DNA of 64,000 nucleotides, taken from positions 19,280,951 to 19,344,950 of the forward strand of contig CM043948.1 of assembly GCA_014529385.2 (NCBI GenBank). Direction: 5' to 3'. The notes beneath the pieces are model-generated. The model did no database searches and was not told where the DNA came from. It was given only the letters and a program-made list of their open reading frames with translations. Source of the stretch: Adiantum capillus-veneris. Its lineage: Eukaryota; Streptophyta; Polypodiopsida; Polypodiales; Pteridaceae. Positions 20,706 to 32,254 of the stretch are shown piece after piece; within the stretch, counting starts at the first letter, position 1, and each line of letters starts with the position of its first letter. A program made the translations under genes and the position numbers.

Positions 20706-21494
20706 TTAAGCCTTGCTCGTATCCAGAAATCTCATGGGGCCAGTTGAGAGTATATTTACCCCTCGGTTTTGCCTTTCTGATTGAATAATGCCATGGATAA
20801 CATTACAGATCATTTTCTGTTGATCTTCGATGCTCGTGGCACTAGAGGTGGATTGTACAATCTCTATCCATCCTACATGGTAGGCGTGGCCAGAGTGTAG
20901 ATCCGTCAACACCTCAGTGTGGAGGTCGTATGTCCAATGATCGTTAATGAACAATCCTTCTAGAGTCGACGTGTTAACGGTTTCTTGTGAGGTAGAAGCA
21001 ATGTTGCTCCCCGTGGTTTTACTTGTCACCAACGGTACTCTAGAGGGAACTTCTGAAGGAGGCAGCTCAACAGTGCCTTCTTGGTAAGAAGTTGGCAGGA
21101 TATCCACATGGACACTCTTTGGGGGTGTGGGGTCCACGTGCGATGTGAAAGAAGAGTCCACTTCCCCACCCCCTTCGTGTGCTTCATTTGCATCAGGTTC
21201 CAAGCGAGTAGCTCTACCTAATGTTTCCATGAAACGGCTAAACATACTAGTACTAGGCTGTGGAGCTTCGGGAGGTGCATGGCCTTCTCTCTCAGTGTTT
21301 TGGGTAGGGTATGCTTCCATGATTTCTGAGTCGGAGGAGGAATCACTAGCGGCTATTTTAGGGTCTTGGGTGGTGCTACCTTGTGTCCCTGCTGAGGGTC
21401 TAGAGCCTATCGTGGATGGGTAATGGGTGTCCGTATGAACAGAGGCACTACGAATGTGATCGTGCTCTAACGCTCGTCCAGAGCGTAGGTTCAT
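20706..21494 (-). CDS. N-terminal ORF (262 aa) of the gag-protease element
   Basis: It starts MNLRSGRALEH, a beginning typical of Tat-type gypsy gag proteins, and continues as a low-complexity Ser/Thr/Pro-rich protein with no known domain. It ends with TAA at 20706-20708, only six codons upstream of the ATG of the 1298-codon ORF and in the same frame. It is either a separate leader protein translated from the same RNA or the N-terminus of gag split by one stop. The leader from the primer site to this ATG is about 670 nt. Confidence 0.6.
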   Translation of the reverse strand: MNLRSGRALEHDHIRSASVHTDTHYPSTIGSRPSAGTQGSTTQDPKIAASDSSSDSEIMEAYPTQNTEREGHAPPEAPQPSTSMFSRFMETLGRATRLEPDANEAHEGGGEVDSSFTSHVDPTPPKSVHVDILPTSYQEGTVELPPSEVPSRVPLVTSKTTGSNIASTSQETVNTSTLEGLFINDHWTYDLHTEVLTDLHSGHAYHVGWIEIVQSTSSATSIEDQQKMICNVIHGIIQSERQNRGVNILSTGPMRFLDTSKA

Positions 21495-21895
21495 ATGACT
21501 TGATCCCCTAGAAGTGTCAGTGAGTGCCCGTGAAGGCTGCTCACCTAGTATTTTTGGGTGTTTTGCAACCCAAGTCTTTCCTTAATTTGACTTTTTGGTC
21601 CTTTTTTTCTGACCCGGCTATAGAATAGAGTGTATGATAGCTCAAAACGAGCGGCTCGGTCAGAGGGTCGTGCCGTGCTTTACAACCCTCCGTTTGGTCA
21701 CTCTATGCCCTCAGAAGCCCTAAAACTGTCAATTTCCAGTAGGGAACTAGGCCCAAACTAGAAAGTCTAAGGGTGCAAGTGGGAAGAGAAAGGAGGAGAG
21801 TGGAGGACTTGTCCCACATGCTCTTATTCCCTCTTGAGGGAGTAGGGTATATATATAAGAGTGAGTCTAGTATATATCATAAGACTGAGGACTGA

Positions 21896-21940
21896 GGCTT
21901 GGGCTTGGGCTTGGGCTTGGGCTTGGGCTTGGGCTTGGGC
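21896..21940. repeat. (GGCTTG)n hexanucleotide repeat in the element leader
   Basis: Seven and a half perfect units lie between the primer site and the first ORF. In one frame it reads as alternating Ala-Gln, but no long ORF contains it. Confidence 0.95.
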
Positions 21941-22163
21941 AAATGATCCCGATCCCGATCTATCTTTTAATGACAGAACCAGAAAATGCAGAAGATGCAA
22001 AATCGCAAGAAATGCTAACTGTGCAGTGCAAACCAGAAAACGTGGAAAACTCAAAAAACAGAAATCTCCACACAACTACACACACTCATTCCCTGCCTTT
22101 CCTATGATAGAAATTGCACCACTAGAAAGCGTAAAGTGCTAACCGAGCTTAGTGTAGGGCATA

Positions 22164-22181
22164 TCCCCGGCAGCGGCGCCA
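22164..22181 (-). other. Primer binding site of the gag-protease element
   Basis: On the minus strand TGGCGCCGCTGCCGGGGA follows the 5' LTR after a TTTT spacer. This is the characteristic Tat/Athila-type primer site. Confidence 0.9.
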
Positions 22182-22185
22182 AAAA

Positions 22186-22780
22186 TGTGCGCTCCTTGCC
22201 GCACTGTCGAAGCAAGGGACTTGCCGATACACCGCGTGCAAGCCATAGACGGCTCCAAGCACACAACAAGCCTAAACTAGCAAGCTCAAGAGAGCAAAGG
22301 GTGTGTCACTCACCGCTCTACGCTCGCCTTCGTGGTGGATTCCTCACCACGATGAAGAAGAAGCTGCAGTCGTGCCGCGCTCAACCGCCTCGCCGCCGTC
22401 GTGCCTTCGTAATGCTCGATCGCACACACACTCTCCCTCTCTCTCTCCCTCTCTCTCACATACACACACACACACACAAGGAGGTGAAGAAGAAGAAGAT
22501 GGAGATGGAGATGGAGCAAGAGCACTCTTCTATTGCACAATTGAGAGAATGAGTAAATTTTAGGTTTAGTTGTCTTTTATATGAGCTCACCCCATTCACA
22601 CTTGGGCGCCCATGCTTAGCCAACTAATCCCTTGAATGTCCCAGTTAGAGTGCGCCTCTCATCGGCGATCACTCTTACCCTTTTCCTATTGGTCCGACAA
22701 GCCCGGTACCTGACTCTACCAAATACATAATACACGTCCGTCGTAGGTGATGGGGTGTCCGTGATCCGTGAGGGTTAACA
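22186..22780 (-). repeat. 5' LTR of the gag-protease element
   Basis: Pairs with 14071-14685, with about a dozen substitutions over roughly 590 aligned bases. It holds the promoter: CATATAAAAG on the minus strand near 22571-22585. Confidence 0.92.
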
Positions 22781-22845
22781 CAATGGTAGCAACCAGGACA
22801 CGGGAGCAGTGGTAGCAACACGGGTAGGGGATAATAATCATCACC
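22781..22845 (+). pseudogene. 3' end of the gene split by the retrotransposon
   Basis: Starts with the second CAATG duplication and continues the 33-bp minisatellite for about 1.5 units (GTAGCAACCAGG, GGGAGCAGTGGTAGCAAC). It then leaves the repeat, and stops follow in GGGATAATAATC. Together with 13329-14070 it forms the interrupted, unrecognised gene. Confidence 0.6.
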
Positions 22846-22990
22846 CCTTTGTATAAATTTTGAATGAAAAATTACAATGTATAAAGCCTTGAGACAATAG
22901 AAAGTTTGCAATTTTGAGACAATGTTTAAACGGCATAAAATGTCTTTGTATTAATCATTTTGGGGTGTACATCTTGGATGGCTTGGCAGT

Positions 22991-24021
22991 GAGGCGGTCC
23001 GGGGCAGGCAACAAGAGAGGCGACCTCTAAACACCCTTCAAGGCTCCCGTGCTGCTCAATTGGGGCTGGAGAAACCACAAGCAAGAAACAACAACAACAA
23101 ACCCACAGCCAAACAAGTGAAGGGGCACCACCTAGCTATGGTATGTAAACTAGGACGCAAAAGGGATTTTATCACAACCAAGAAGATGCGACATAAAACA
23201 CACACAAGCAATCTCACACCAAGACACATACCAAATGGAGCAGAGAGAGTTAGAGCAAAGGGAAGAGAGAGAGAGAGAGAGGAATGAAACTTACGTAATA
23301 CCTTGTTTGTGACTTGCAAGTGGAGAAGGTTCGTTATGATGCTATCGTAGAGCTTGTACAAAGCTAACTCAATGCTTAGTGAATGCTAAACATTGCCAAC
23401 ACACACACACACACTGTCTTAGGGTGTGGGAGAGCTCTCACCACAATACCCTCTGACAATGGACACAGAAATGGCAATGAAAACACACTAAAACACTTTC
23501 TCTACCGAGATCAAATGATAGAAACTTAAAATACACAAGTCACCTTGAATTCACCAACCGTATTGCACAAGTGGAAGGACGAAGATTTAAACGTCGAATC
23601 ACACCTTTGATGCACCAAAACTCAATTTATTGATGATGAAGGAACATATATAATAGTAGTTTTGATGTTTTGAACTCACGCTCTCTCACTTGCAATGTGT
23701 AGTTTGAAAGCTTCTCTCACACCAAAAGTGAAGCTCACAAAGTGGTTGCTACATCTAAGTCTCTCCTCACGCATAGAGTGTTGGGATGCTATGTGAGATA
23801 TTGGGCGTTCTTTACAAGAAGGAGAGGGGCCTATTTATAGGTTGGAGACCTCTCATTAAGATTATTGAAAATCCTAATTTACAAGCTAACAAATCAAGAT
23901 TATGATTTTTTTGAATATCAAAACATTACGGGCCTTCTTTGTCTGCTTGAGTCATGGATGTGGGCTCAAAAGAGAGCATTATTGATGGTAGATAAGGTGA
24001 AAGTAGAGTTTTAAGGAAGGA

Positions 24022-24090
<69 letters not shown>

Positions 24091-25717
24091 ACTATGCACA
24101 TGTCTTGAGGTGAGGTGTTTTTCATGGTTAGGTCAATAGCTATTTTGTGTTAGTATGTTAGTGGTGGTTAGTGTTAGTAATCACTAGAAAGTTAATGATA
24201 TATTTACAATGGGTAGAATGAGGTGGATGGTTAAATTAAGATGGTTGAATGAAGTGAGTAAATCCTTGTGATGGTGAAGCTTGAAGAAGTTTTGGACTTA
24301 CTTGTGTAGGTTCTCAAAATGACTATCGATTCTCTTCTTCTTCTTCTCTTCTTTATGCCACCGCCACCGAGGTTGATTATCGCAATGAAAATGGCAATTT
24401 GGTTGATGATAACTCTCAAATTTTAGAGGCTAATCATGGTTTACATGTTGAATTTTATATATATAGAGAAGGGGTAAGATGAAATTGTACTTTGGCAGTA
24501 ATAGAGAGAGGCATAGAGATGGTGTATGTACATGTAGAGCTCATATGAGAGCTATGGAAGGAAGAGAGGAGGTTAATAGTGAATAAGGTGAGAGAAACCA
24601 TGGAAGGTGCAGGTTTGAGTGAGGGATTGAGTGAAATGTGTGTGTGTGTGTGTGTGTGTGTAGAAGTGCGGAAAGAGGTGAGAGAAGACTATGGGCTTCT
24701 TGTGAGGAAAGTGGGCAGACTAGGGTCCAATCAAAAAATCATACATCACCGGTGGTGGTAGCTCCAAAAATTATCAAATTTTTAAAGGTGATTATTCAAC
24801 TCTTCGTCCACATTTTGTCTTCGAACCACCACTTCAAATTTGGAGTGAAGATGGATATAACAAATCCCACCAAAATGCCCATTTTTCTTCACAAAATAAT
24901 CTTCAGTGACCTCCTTTTGTTGTATTTGCATATGGCTCCGAAGGTGAGCCCCTCCTTGCATTAGAGCATGACCTAATTGGTTCTTAGGGATTTGAAAATA
25001 TGCATGGTTGTGGATTATGCATAAATATAATATATGGATACAATGGAAAAATCAGGCTAGTATATATAAATAATTCATGGAATCTAGAATAGTGTGGGCT
25101 ATATATATATATAGATTAAATATATGAAAATATAGGGAATCGAATGAGGAGGACCCTCATTTGTTTTTATTGATGTATATTTATTTACAAGAGGTAAGAA
25201 GAAATACTGTAGAAAATAGAAGTTTAGTGAAAGGCAATGACTGATGGTGGAAGGTATTTTTTGACGTTTTTCCTAAAAGTGGATTCACACCAAAAATAAG
25301 AGAAGTTTGCATGAAATGATTTTTTATAGAATATATGGTAAGAAAAATCATGGTAGTGTTGAGTAAATATACATACCATATTTAGATAAATAGCACATAC
25401 TTAGACAAAAATATTTAAATAAATACCAAAATAATTATAATAAAAAATCTCTATATTTAGGCCCTATATACAATGAAATACTTATACACAAAAGGGCCAT
25501 AATATACTTTGGATTTTCTTTTAATTTTTAATTTTTGCTCGACTAGCCTTGTGACTAGCTAAGGGAGGGTTTTAAGAAGATATGGGAAAAGTCTCCTAAT
25601 TAACTCACACACGCCTATATACAATGAAAAGGTAAGAATAGACACAATGTTTAGGTGATTTTGGTAGGGTGAGGTAGCTCACTATGGAAATTACAGAGAG
25701 CCGAAAAACGGCTATCA
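22991..25717 (+). repeat. 2.7-kb inverted repeat, left copy
   Basis: This is a non-coding repeat whose diverged copy lies inverted at 35275-37870. Shared landmarks, in opposite order, are the end GAGGCGGTCCGGGGC, CGTGCTGCTCAATTG, GGGGCACCACCTAG, TTAGTGTTAGTAA, AAATAAATACCAAAATAATTA, AGGCCCTATATACAATGAAA, AAGAAGATATGGGAAAAGT and the end CGGCTATCA. It contains a long (GA)n array (24024-24088) and (TG)n at 24636-24661. No protein is encoded. It could be a non-autonomous DNA transposon or one terminal arm of a larger element. Confidence 0.75.
24024..24088. repeat. (GA)n microsatellite
   Basis: About 32 GA units inside the left copy of the 2.7-kb repeat. Confidence 0.95.
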
Positions 25718-26079
25718 GCTAAAAACTATTTGTGTACACAAGGTTTGTGACCTAGCTTTTGCTTGAAGCAATCAAGTGAAGTGTACTTGAGAGGGACTCC
25801 TTGCACAATGTTGTTTTCTCCTTGCGTCTTGAAATCTGAGAAAAACAAAGTGTTTGTATCTATATCCTTAAGGCATTAAAGACAATCCATTTAGTAAGTA
25901 TCTTTCTAGTGTTGAAACTAAATGCATACACTTTTGACAGTAGTGGGCAGGTCTTCATATGTAAGATCTACCCTAAGCTGCACAAGAGTTGTACTTGACA
26001 TTGTGTCCATCACCAGAAGTAGGATCTCTCAAAAGTAGATCCCCATTGCTAAAGGTTTTTTCTCAGAGTTAGACTCTAT
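25718..26079. other. Unrecognised, possibly decayed 3' part of the PPR gene
   Basis: The minus strand has interrupted open stretches but no motif I can name. Its position directly downstream of the PPR relic suggests coding or 3' untranslated remains of that gene. Confidence 0.35.
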
Positions 26080-26520
26080 ATCTTGGTTGAGTGGAATAAC
26101 TGTCCACTAAGAAGATGATATCTAAAATAGTAAAATGACACTATGAAATTTTGAGAGCTTATAATGTACTTGCAAATTATGGACTTCTCTTGCAAAATAT
26201 AGGTTTTGCCCTCCGACTGTTTCCTATGCCAATTATCATCTAAAAAGTCCAAATAGCTCTCAGACTTGCAAAGGAACATTGTTGTGGTAGTTCTAATTTG
26301 CTCATCGAAGAATAAGTCTACAAACACTTCAATAGGCATAAATAGAGTTGGGGGTGCAGGCAAAGGGGAAACATCTTGCAAGCATCAAGAAGACTCCCAC
26401 ATTTGGAATACATGTTGATTAATGAGATTCCGACGTACATATCGATCTTGCAACCAATTTCCAATGCAGTACAATGGATCAACCTCCCCTCATCCAGTGC
26501 AACTAGAAGAGAGTGCGCTT
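26080..26520 (-). pseudogene. PPR protein relic, downstream part
   Basis: Minus-strand translation of 26380-26520 gives LVALDEGRLIHCTALEIG, then VGISLINMYSKCGSLLDAC. These are standard repeats of plant PLS-type pentatricopeptide proteins, which bind organellar RNA and often act in editing or splicing. The frame then decays through frameshifts toward 26080. The reading continues directly from the upstream part at 32255-33345. The Ty3/gypsy element at 26521-32254 has split one PPR repeat. Confidence 0.75.
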
Positions 26521-26674
26521 TGAGAGGAGACCGGCAAGGTCGGACTAGACAAGGGCAGGGCCCGGCTAGGCTGTGTGGAACAGGGAGTCCAACTAGGGCA
26601 AAGGGCCAAGGGCTTGCCTATATAATCGGTGGTTGGGTGGTGGACTCTTATACCCTAGTTCCCCTTGTCTTACA
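26521..26674 (+). repeat. 5' LTR of the short-LTR gypsy element
   Basis: Ends CTTACA before the primer site. TATA box at about 26618-26626. Its first 30 bases are more diverged from the 3' LTR than the rest. Confidence 0.72.
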
Positions 26675-26688
26675 TTGTTATTAGAGCT
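26675..26688 (+). other. tRNA-Met-like primer binding site
   Basis: TTGTTATTAGAGC differs at two positions from the standard TTGGTATCAGAGC and directly follows the LTR. Confidence 0.65.
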
Positions 26689-29601
26689 CATGGAGGGAGC
26701 AGCCATGGAGGAGGGGAAGAAGCATGGCCTTCTCTCCTGTTCTCTCTCTCGATCTCTCTCTCTTGATCGCCTTCAACATGAGACATGGCCTCTTAAGGGC
26801 ACTCTCTCTCACTCTCCGTTCGTAGACAAGCCGACAGGGCATGGTCGTGGGAAGGAGTGCTCCACAGGCGGGGAAGGCAAGAAGAGAAGACCCGACGTGT
26901 GCATGCCCGCTTACGAAGGGTAGAGCCGACGGGAATCAATAACGCCGTGTGCAAGGCCGCTTGCGGCGAGGGAGGAAGATGGTCAACCTGCACCAATCGA
27001 GGTCATGGCGGGCTTGAACTGTGCGCACCGCTGAGCCAAATGGTTCACGTCCTAACGCGCACCCTGACGAGCAGCACAAGTCGAGCCCCTTCGTCTGCAA
27101 GCCCTGCGCAGCTACCCGCCACCATCGCTTCAACAGTGAGGTTAAATTTTATTTTATTTTTTGTATTTTACAAAGTGGGTGCCCTAATTTTGGGCAACTC
27201 CCCAATTAAGGGCTTTAGCCCACGGCAGCCCATGACAGAGCCACCTCTTTGGCAATTTGAAGGGAGGCATCGATTCGATTCCTTGGGGTTTAGTAGCCTC
27301 GGAAAACCAAACTATTTAGTGTAGCCTCGGAAAACCGAACTGTTTAGTCCTAAGCTGCAGATATAAGAGATTCTGCAGACTTCGGGGATCGACAACCCAC
27401 AAACTTTCAGACTCAACCTCGTCTTCCGAAGCTGTCAATAACATGCAATCCGGAATTCTAATGACAGTCATGTGGCAAGGAAGCTTCTCGGTTCCGAGAG
27501 GCAATCTATTCACAAGTCACAAATGTGGTATGCATATTTTGTTCGCTTTTCTTATTGATTACTTACAATTATGCAGTGCAAGCAATTGCTAGAGTTGCAA
27601 AATGTTGGGCATGCATGGTCATGCAACATGCAAGATATTGGCAACATAGCATGTCGATTCGCGGGATTACTGAGACGGCAAGCACAAGGTGTTTTTTTCG
27701 CGCCAGCTTTTTGTGACACAAGCAAGCATGCACGGCATGTCTTGGATGATTCTTATGCATGATTTCACGTTCAGCACTCCAAACACAAGCATGGCTTGTG
27801 ACATTCTGTGCAAAGATTTGACTCAAGAGTACACACGGATGCTCGAAAACGCAAGCACTGTGGCTGATACGATAAATTGCTCCTGAATAGGAGGGCATTA
27901 AAACCTTGCATGGTTGGATCATGCCGAGGGTGGTGTTTAGCAAACTTTGGTGGTCCAAAGATCAATGATTGGTTTGACAACCGAAATCAAACAAGGCTTG
28001 AGTAAGAAATGCTCTCGTTTCATAGTAAGGCTTCTGTCCATGCCTACCCTTTGGTTAGGGCATGGTGGTGCTAGGGAATCTCATGGAGATCGGCACGGTA
28101 TGTTGCTAATTTGGATAGAGGAGGTAGCAGGTGCTCGACAGAACCAACCATTAACGACCATTTCAAGATGCTGTCATGCAAATTATTAGGGCTTGTTTTC
28201 TCGACATCATTGGAGCAAGGCTTCGTCTCCGTAATCAAGCCCAGCAGGCACGAGGTACATACTTTGCAATAAATTTTTGTTTTTGCTTTTCAATACATTG
28301 TACAATTTGACAAGGTCGATTATTTGTGACTGTTTGACACGGTCGACTTTCTTTTACTATGACATTTGTCTATGAGCAAGAGTATCTGTAGCCCTGAAGC
28401 ATGGTAGCATCTAGAGTGGATCTACTGAAAAGTATCATGCAAAGACTTCCATGTTTGGCTTGTGCTATGAGCATACAGACTTGGGACGGACTTGACAATA
28501 TGCCAGCATGTTATTTCATGAGAAACAGACGGGCGTATATGATACAAGGGACGTATCTGTACATACGACAAACCCCACTCGTGCAGCAGATATGGCTACG
28601 CACCATTTTTAAGCAAGCTTTCTTCCACGGATTATCGGGCCAACTGATTATAGCAACAACCAGGTTAGCAAAGTTTCAATTTTTCTTGTTTTTTCTTGTT
28701 TGAACTTTACTTTGCAAATACTCGCATTGTGCAAAGCAAAGTGCTTTGGCACTTTCACATGAGGCAAGGCTTCGGGGAACTAGAAACATAGGGACTATCA
28801 GAATCCCTACCAATCTAAACTGTGCAAGGCACTCACGGTTTTGGTTCTCACGTTTGAGGCCATCACTCTCGGCAAGGGCTTACCATACTGGATGCAAGAC
28901 ATGCTACTTCGTTGGATTCAACTCTACCGCCTCATGAATTACGCTTCCGCTATCACACTTGCAACTCTGTCAGACAGACTAACAAAGGGATTGTTTAATA
29001 TGATTGTTGGTTGTTATCAACACACAACAAGACTAAAAGGAACCTACCTCTAGGACTTACTTTACGGGCAAAGTGCCGATGCTAAGTCGTCCTCATACAA
29101 TCATGACCCCTTCATGGTAGGTGGGTCGGAATGAGTTTTCTGTTTTTCTATTACCTTTCTCGATGAGAGAGTCATACCTGAAAACTATGGACTGCGTATA
29201 CAATAAGCTACAATTTAGACATAAGATGCGTACAAGCACACAGCTTGCGTACACCCTCTAAAACCTTAAGGAAAGTTCCTCAACCCAGCATGCTCGTGTT
29301 CTCTCTCTTTCTCTCTCTCTTTACGGGAATAATGAAAATCGTCTACGAAACTTTTGATACATGTTTTGCTCATGAGTCAGCCTGAGCCAAGGTGCTCTAC
29401 CTCTCAGCTAACACGTGACTAAGATGCTACTCAAATTAGTATTCATCGGTTTCTCCATTTGAACACTAATTTGCATCATGGCCATGAGCTACATTGGCTA
29501 AGAGCCATTGTCAGGCCAAGGGTAAGACCTAACTACTGGCATTCTTTAGGTGATTGTTTTCAAGATCGAACAGCTCTACCCAAGGAAGTACACATCGATA
29601 T

Positions 29602-29652
29602 TACTAGACAAGTAAGAGTCTTGTCAGTACGGATGTCTAGGGTGTCATTTTT
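29602..29652 (+). repeat. 51-bp direct repeat, copy 1
   Basis: Repeated at 29796-29846. Shared core TACGGATGTCTAGGGTGTCA. Confidence 0.85.
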
Positions 29653-29795
29653 CTACAACTAGAAAGGTGGAAACCTTGCAGCCGGTCTAACTCCACATCT
29701 ACAGAGATGTCGTCCAAAATACTCTGAAGGTCATCCGCAAAAGTATATGTTTGCAAAGTCACTGAAACTATATCATCTCGCACATGTGACTCTTA

Positions 29796-29846
29796 CTGGA
29801 CAAGTAACAGTCTTGTTAGTACGGATGTCTAGGGTGTCATTTTTGC
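29796..29846 (+). repeat. 51-bp direct repeat, copy 2
   Basis: Second copy of 29602-29652, with a few substitutions. Confidence 0.85.
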
Positions 29847-32029
29847 ACTATATGCGACGCTCAAGTTGAGTTCTTGATACTCTTGCAATTACATCAGCTG
29901 ATCTATACCATGGGGTCTAGAGTCAGCAAACAGTTGAGACAGCATGGCTGTTGATACGAGCTAGGCATCTCACTTGTGTGGATTTCTTGCTCTCTCTATA
30001 GCACTACGAGTAACTATGGCATCCCAGTTTTGGGGTACGACCATGCGGGTGCTTACTAGGTCATGGAGGAACACAGTTTGATCTTTGCCCGTTATACTTT
30101 CAAGGAAAGAATTCCGCAATCTACCACCGGGTAGCAAAAAAATTCAACTTTTTAAGTTGATTCTCATCATTCTGTACACGGTTAACTAGGTTGCGTACCG
30201 TTACCTGCTAGTTGCGTAGTTCTACAAAGGGTCTTACCAAGGCGGTTGACTACATAGCTTCTACCCAATGGGTTTGTATTGGGAAGGAAACACCCAGGGT
30301 TTCTAGTGCAATGTTGCTTGTTTTTTCACACGTGGATGACGTGTTCCTCTGTATTTGAATACGGATAAGTGTACATTCAGTTCAATCTCCAGGTACGCAT
30401 CTATTGATTTGGTGTTATTCCAGCTTTTAGTATGCATTGCTTGGTTTTTTCAAGTCGTTTAAATACGCTTGAATATTTCAGGGCCATGCCAAGGACAGGT
30501 CAAAACAAGTATTTTGGGCCATAGTGTCCAAAGTACATTATGCTGTTATGAATGCACTTGCAGGATTCGATTTGGCACATGTTGTCACATGGGATACAAC
30601 ATGGTCTAGGGACTCAAGAAGTTTGGTTTAGCCAGTGTGGAGCAAAGAATGAGGGTCCCTCTCACTCTTGTCACGAGTGTTTAGAGTTACCTCCACACAC
30701 AAGTACATCTTGTACTTGAAGGATGTTCTTTTTTACACATCCTTACATGACACATATTCCACATGTGGACAATATGAGTCTCTGGACTGACACTGGCGCC
30801 ATTATTTCAATTATGTGTCACGACAAAGTCCCTAGGTGCTGGTCACATCTGTTTTATAGACCATTTTCAACACAACGTATCAGGAGGAATTTCAGTGGCC
30901 AAAAATTGTCGGATACTTAGCATGACTTGTTCACGTATAAGTACTACTAAACAACATTATAGATGGTTGTTTATACATATAACAAGGCTATAAGTTGTTG
31001 ACAAAAAAGTTTCGTTGTCTGTACCTAGAAGTGATCAATGTTTTACCTTCTATTGTGATTCAGACATTTCAGCTAGATTTGCAAAAGATTGCAAACTGAA
31101 AGTATTTAGTTCAAAACCATTTACATTCCTTTTAATGTTTGCTAGGCGCATCACATTTTCCATAAGTATTGACACGGATCACCATGGATATACAGGTTCG
31201 GATCTATTTTTTGCTAAATGCATGCATTCTAGGTGTTATGGGCCCTAGTGTTTAGCAAAGGATGATTTGGAATGGCATGTGTATTCATCAAGTCGTTTCT
31301 TATGAAGCCTTCTGCACTCGGTGTGCATTCTCTCAATGAGTTTATTTTTTGGTCTACAAATCACCAATAGAGGTCATGGCTCGGTTTGGGTGCTTGTGGA
31401 TTTTTCAAGTTACCCACGATGGTTATTCACCCAATTGTTGATTCCTTAGTTATGTGGTACGATATTGTGATCCCCGCTTACTTGCCATCTAGAACGATTG
31501 CCTGTAAATCATGGGGAGAACACACCTCCCTACTTATCCAAGGGGATATACAGATTACAAAGTGTAATCTTGTGCTAAAGGATATGCAAGTGTGTACGTT
31601 AGCACCAAGCGATCCAATTAGTAAGCATTTATTGCTCTTCTTGGAGTTTACTTACTATCAGTTAATGCATGTTGCGACTTGGTAGTCTCTTCATGTATAA
31701 GTGAGGTTCTCAACCTTGACACTCGTTAGGGTGGGGTTGTTTACTGATGAAATTTGAGAACAAGTCAAGGACTTACACTTGGTTGATGATTTAGGTCAGC
31801 AAGTTACTTTCACAGAAAGTGAAAAGCGGTACTCTTTCAGGTATATCTTTGTCATGATAACCGTTTAGCATGCTCAATGTGTTCTAAATGGAGTCTACAC
31901 ACTATGATTGGATAGGAATAGGTAACACCAGATGGTTGCATATGGACAACAATGTGAAAAATCAAGATGTTACTCTTGGTTTCATTGAAGCTCCTGTTGC
32001 ACCGTGTTCCGGTCAACCAAACAGCTAGG

Positions 32030-32106
32030 ATGCCACTTGGGAAAACATTAGTGTTCTTAAGAAGAAGTTTCCCACTTTTGTTTTCGAGGACGAAAACTCT
32101 TCTTAA
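32030..32106 (+). pseudogene. C-terminal end of gypsy pol (integrase tail)
   Basis: The frame ATWENISVLKKKFPTFVFED runs to TAA at 32104-32106, with a TAG just upstream. The pattern of an aromatic-Glu pair, a short helix and FPxFxxED directly before the purine tract is typical of the end of Ty3/gypsy polyproteins. Confidence 0.6.
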
Positions 32107-32117
32107 GGGGGGAGTAA

Positions 32118-32254
32118 TGTTACGACACCGTCAAGGCCGAGGACTAGACAAGGGCAGGTGGTGTGGAACGGGGAGTCCAACTAGGGCAAAGCGCCAGGGG
32201 CTTGCCTATATAATGGGTGGTGGACTCTCATACCCTAGTTCCCCTTGTCTTAAA
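32118..32254 (+). repeat. 3' LTR of the short-LTR gypsy element
   Basis: Begins TGTTACGACACCG after the purine tract. TATA region at 32205-32214. Ends CTTGTCTTAAAA, where the partner has CTTGTCTTACA. Confidence 0.75.

Larger units (their letters stand above)
14071..22780 (-). mobile_element. Complete gag-protease-only LTR retrotransposon (Ty3/gypsy type)
   Basis: An 8.7-kb minus-strand element with every structural mark: LTRs of 595 and 615 bp (TG...CA, about 98% identical by eye apart from a CT array), a TGGCGCCGCTGCCGGGGA primer site, a polypurine tract next to the 3' LTR, and a perfect CAATG target duplication. The primer site type is that of Tat/Athila Ty3/gypsy elements. The internal region has three same-frame ORFs (262, 1298 and 157 codons) holding gag, CCHC knuckles and a retropepsin-like domain. 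About 1.6 kb with no coding capacity follows. No RT, RNase H or integrase is seen, so it must be non-autonomous, comparable to the plant TR-GAG class. The high LTR similarity indicates recent insertion with helper enzymes. Confidence 0.9.
26690..32030 (+). other. Decayed internal region of the gypsy element
   Basis: No protein domain could be assigned in 26690-32030 on either strand. The first 450 bp are GC-rich and start with two in-frame-looking ATGs (gag-like position). From 27.5 to 31.9 kb the sequence has only short frames. A roughly 51-bp direct repeat occurs at 29602-29652 and 29796-29846. Confidence 0.4.
26521..32254 (+). mobile_element. Defective short-LTR Ty3/gypsy element inserted in the PPR relic
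   Basis: LTRs of about 150 bp (26521-26674 and 32118-32254) share GACTAGACAAGGGCAG, GGGAGTCCAACTAGGGCAAA, the TATA region GCCTATATAA and the end CCCTAGTTCCCCTTGTCTTA. A tRNA-Met type primer site (TTGTTATTAGAGC, 26675-26687) follows the first LTR, and a purine tract (TTAAGGGGGGAG) precedes the second. Just before that tract, a frame reading ATWENISVLKKKFPTFVFED ends in TAA. This is the usual C-terminal end of gypsy integrase/chromodomain proteins. The rest of the 5.4-kb interior is too decayed for me to assign. No clean target duplication is visible. Confidence 0.7.

Noticed and set aside
26857-27324. 155-codon GC-rich ORF inside the gypsy element
   Set aside because: No gag or other domain could be read and several frames are open at once from composition.
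29385-29420. tRNA-like A box on the minus strand (TTAGCTGAGAGGTAGAGCA)
   Set aside because: No B box, acceptor stem or T-arm follows, so not a tRNA gene; at most a trace of a SINE.
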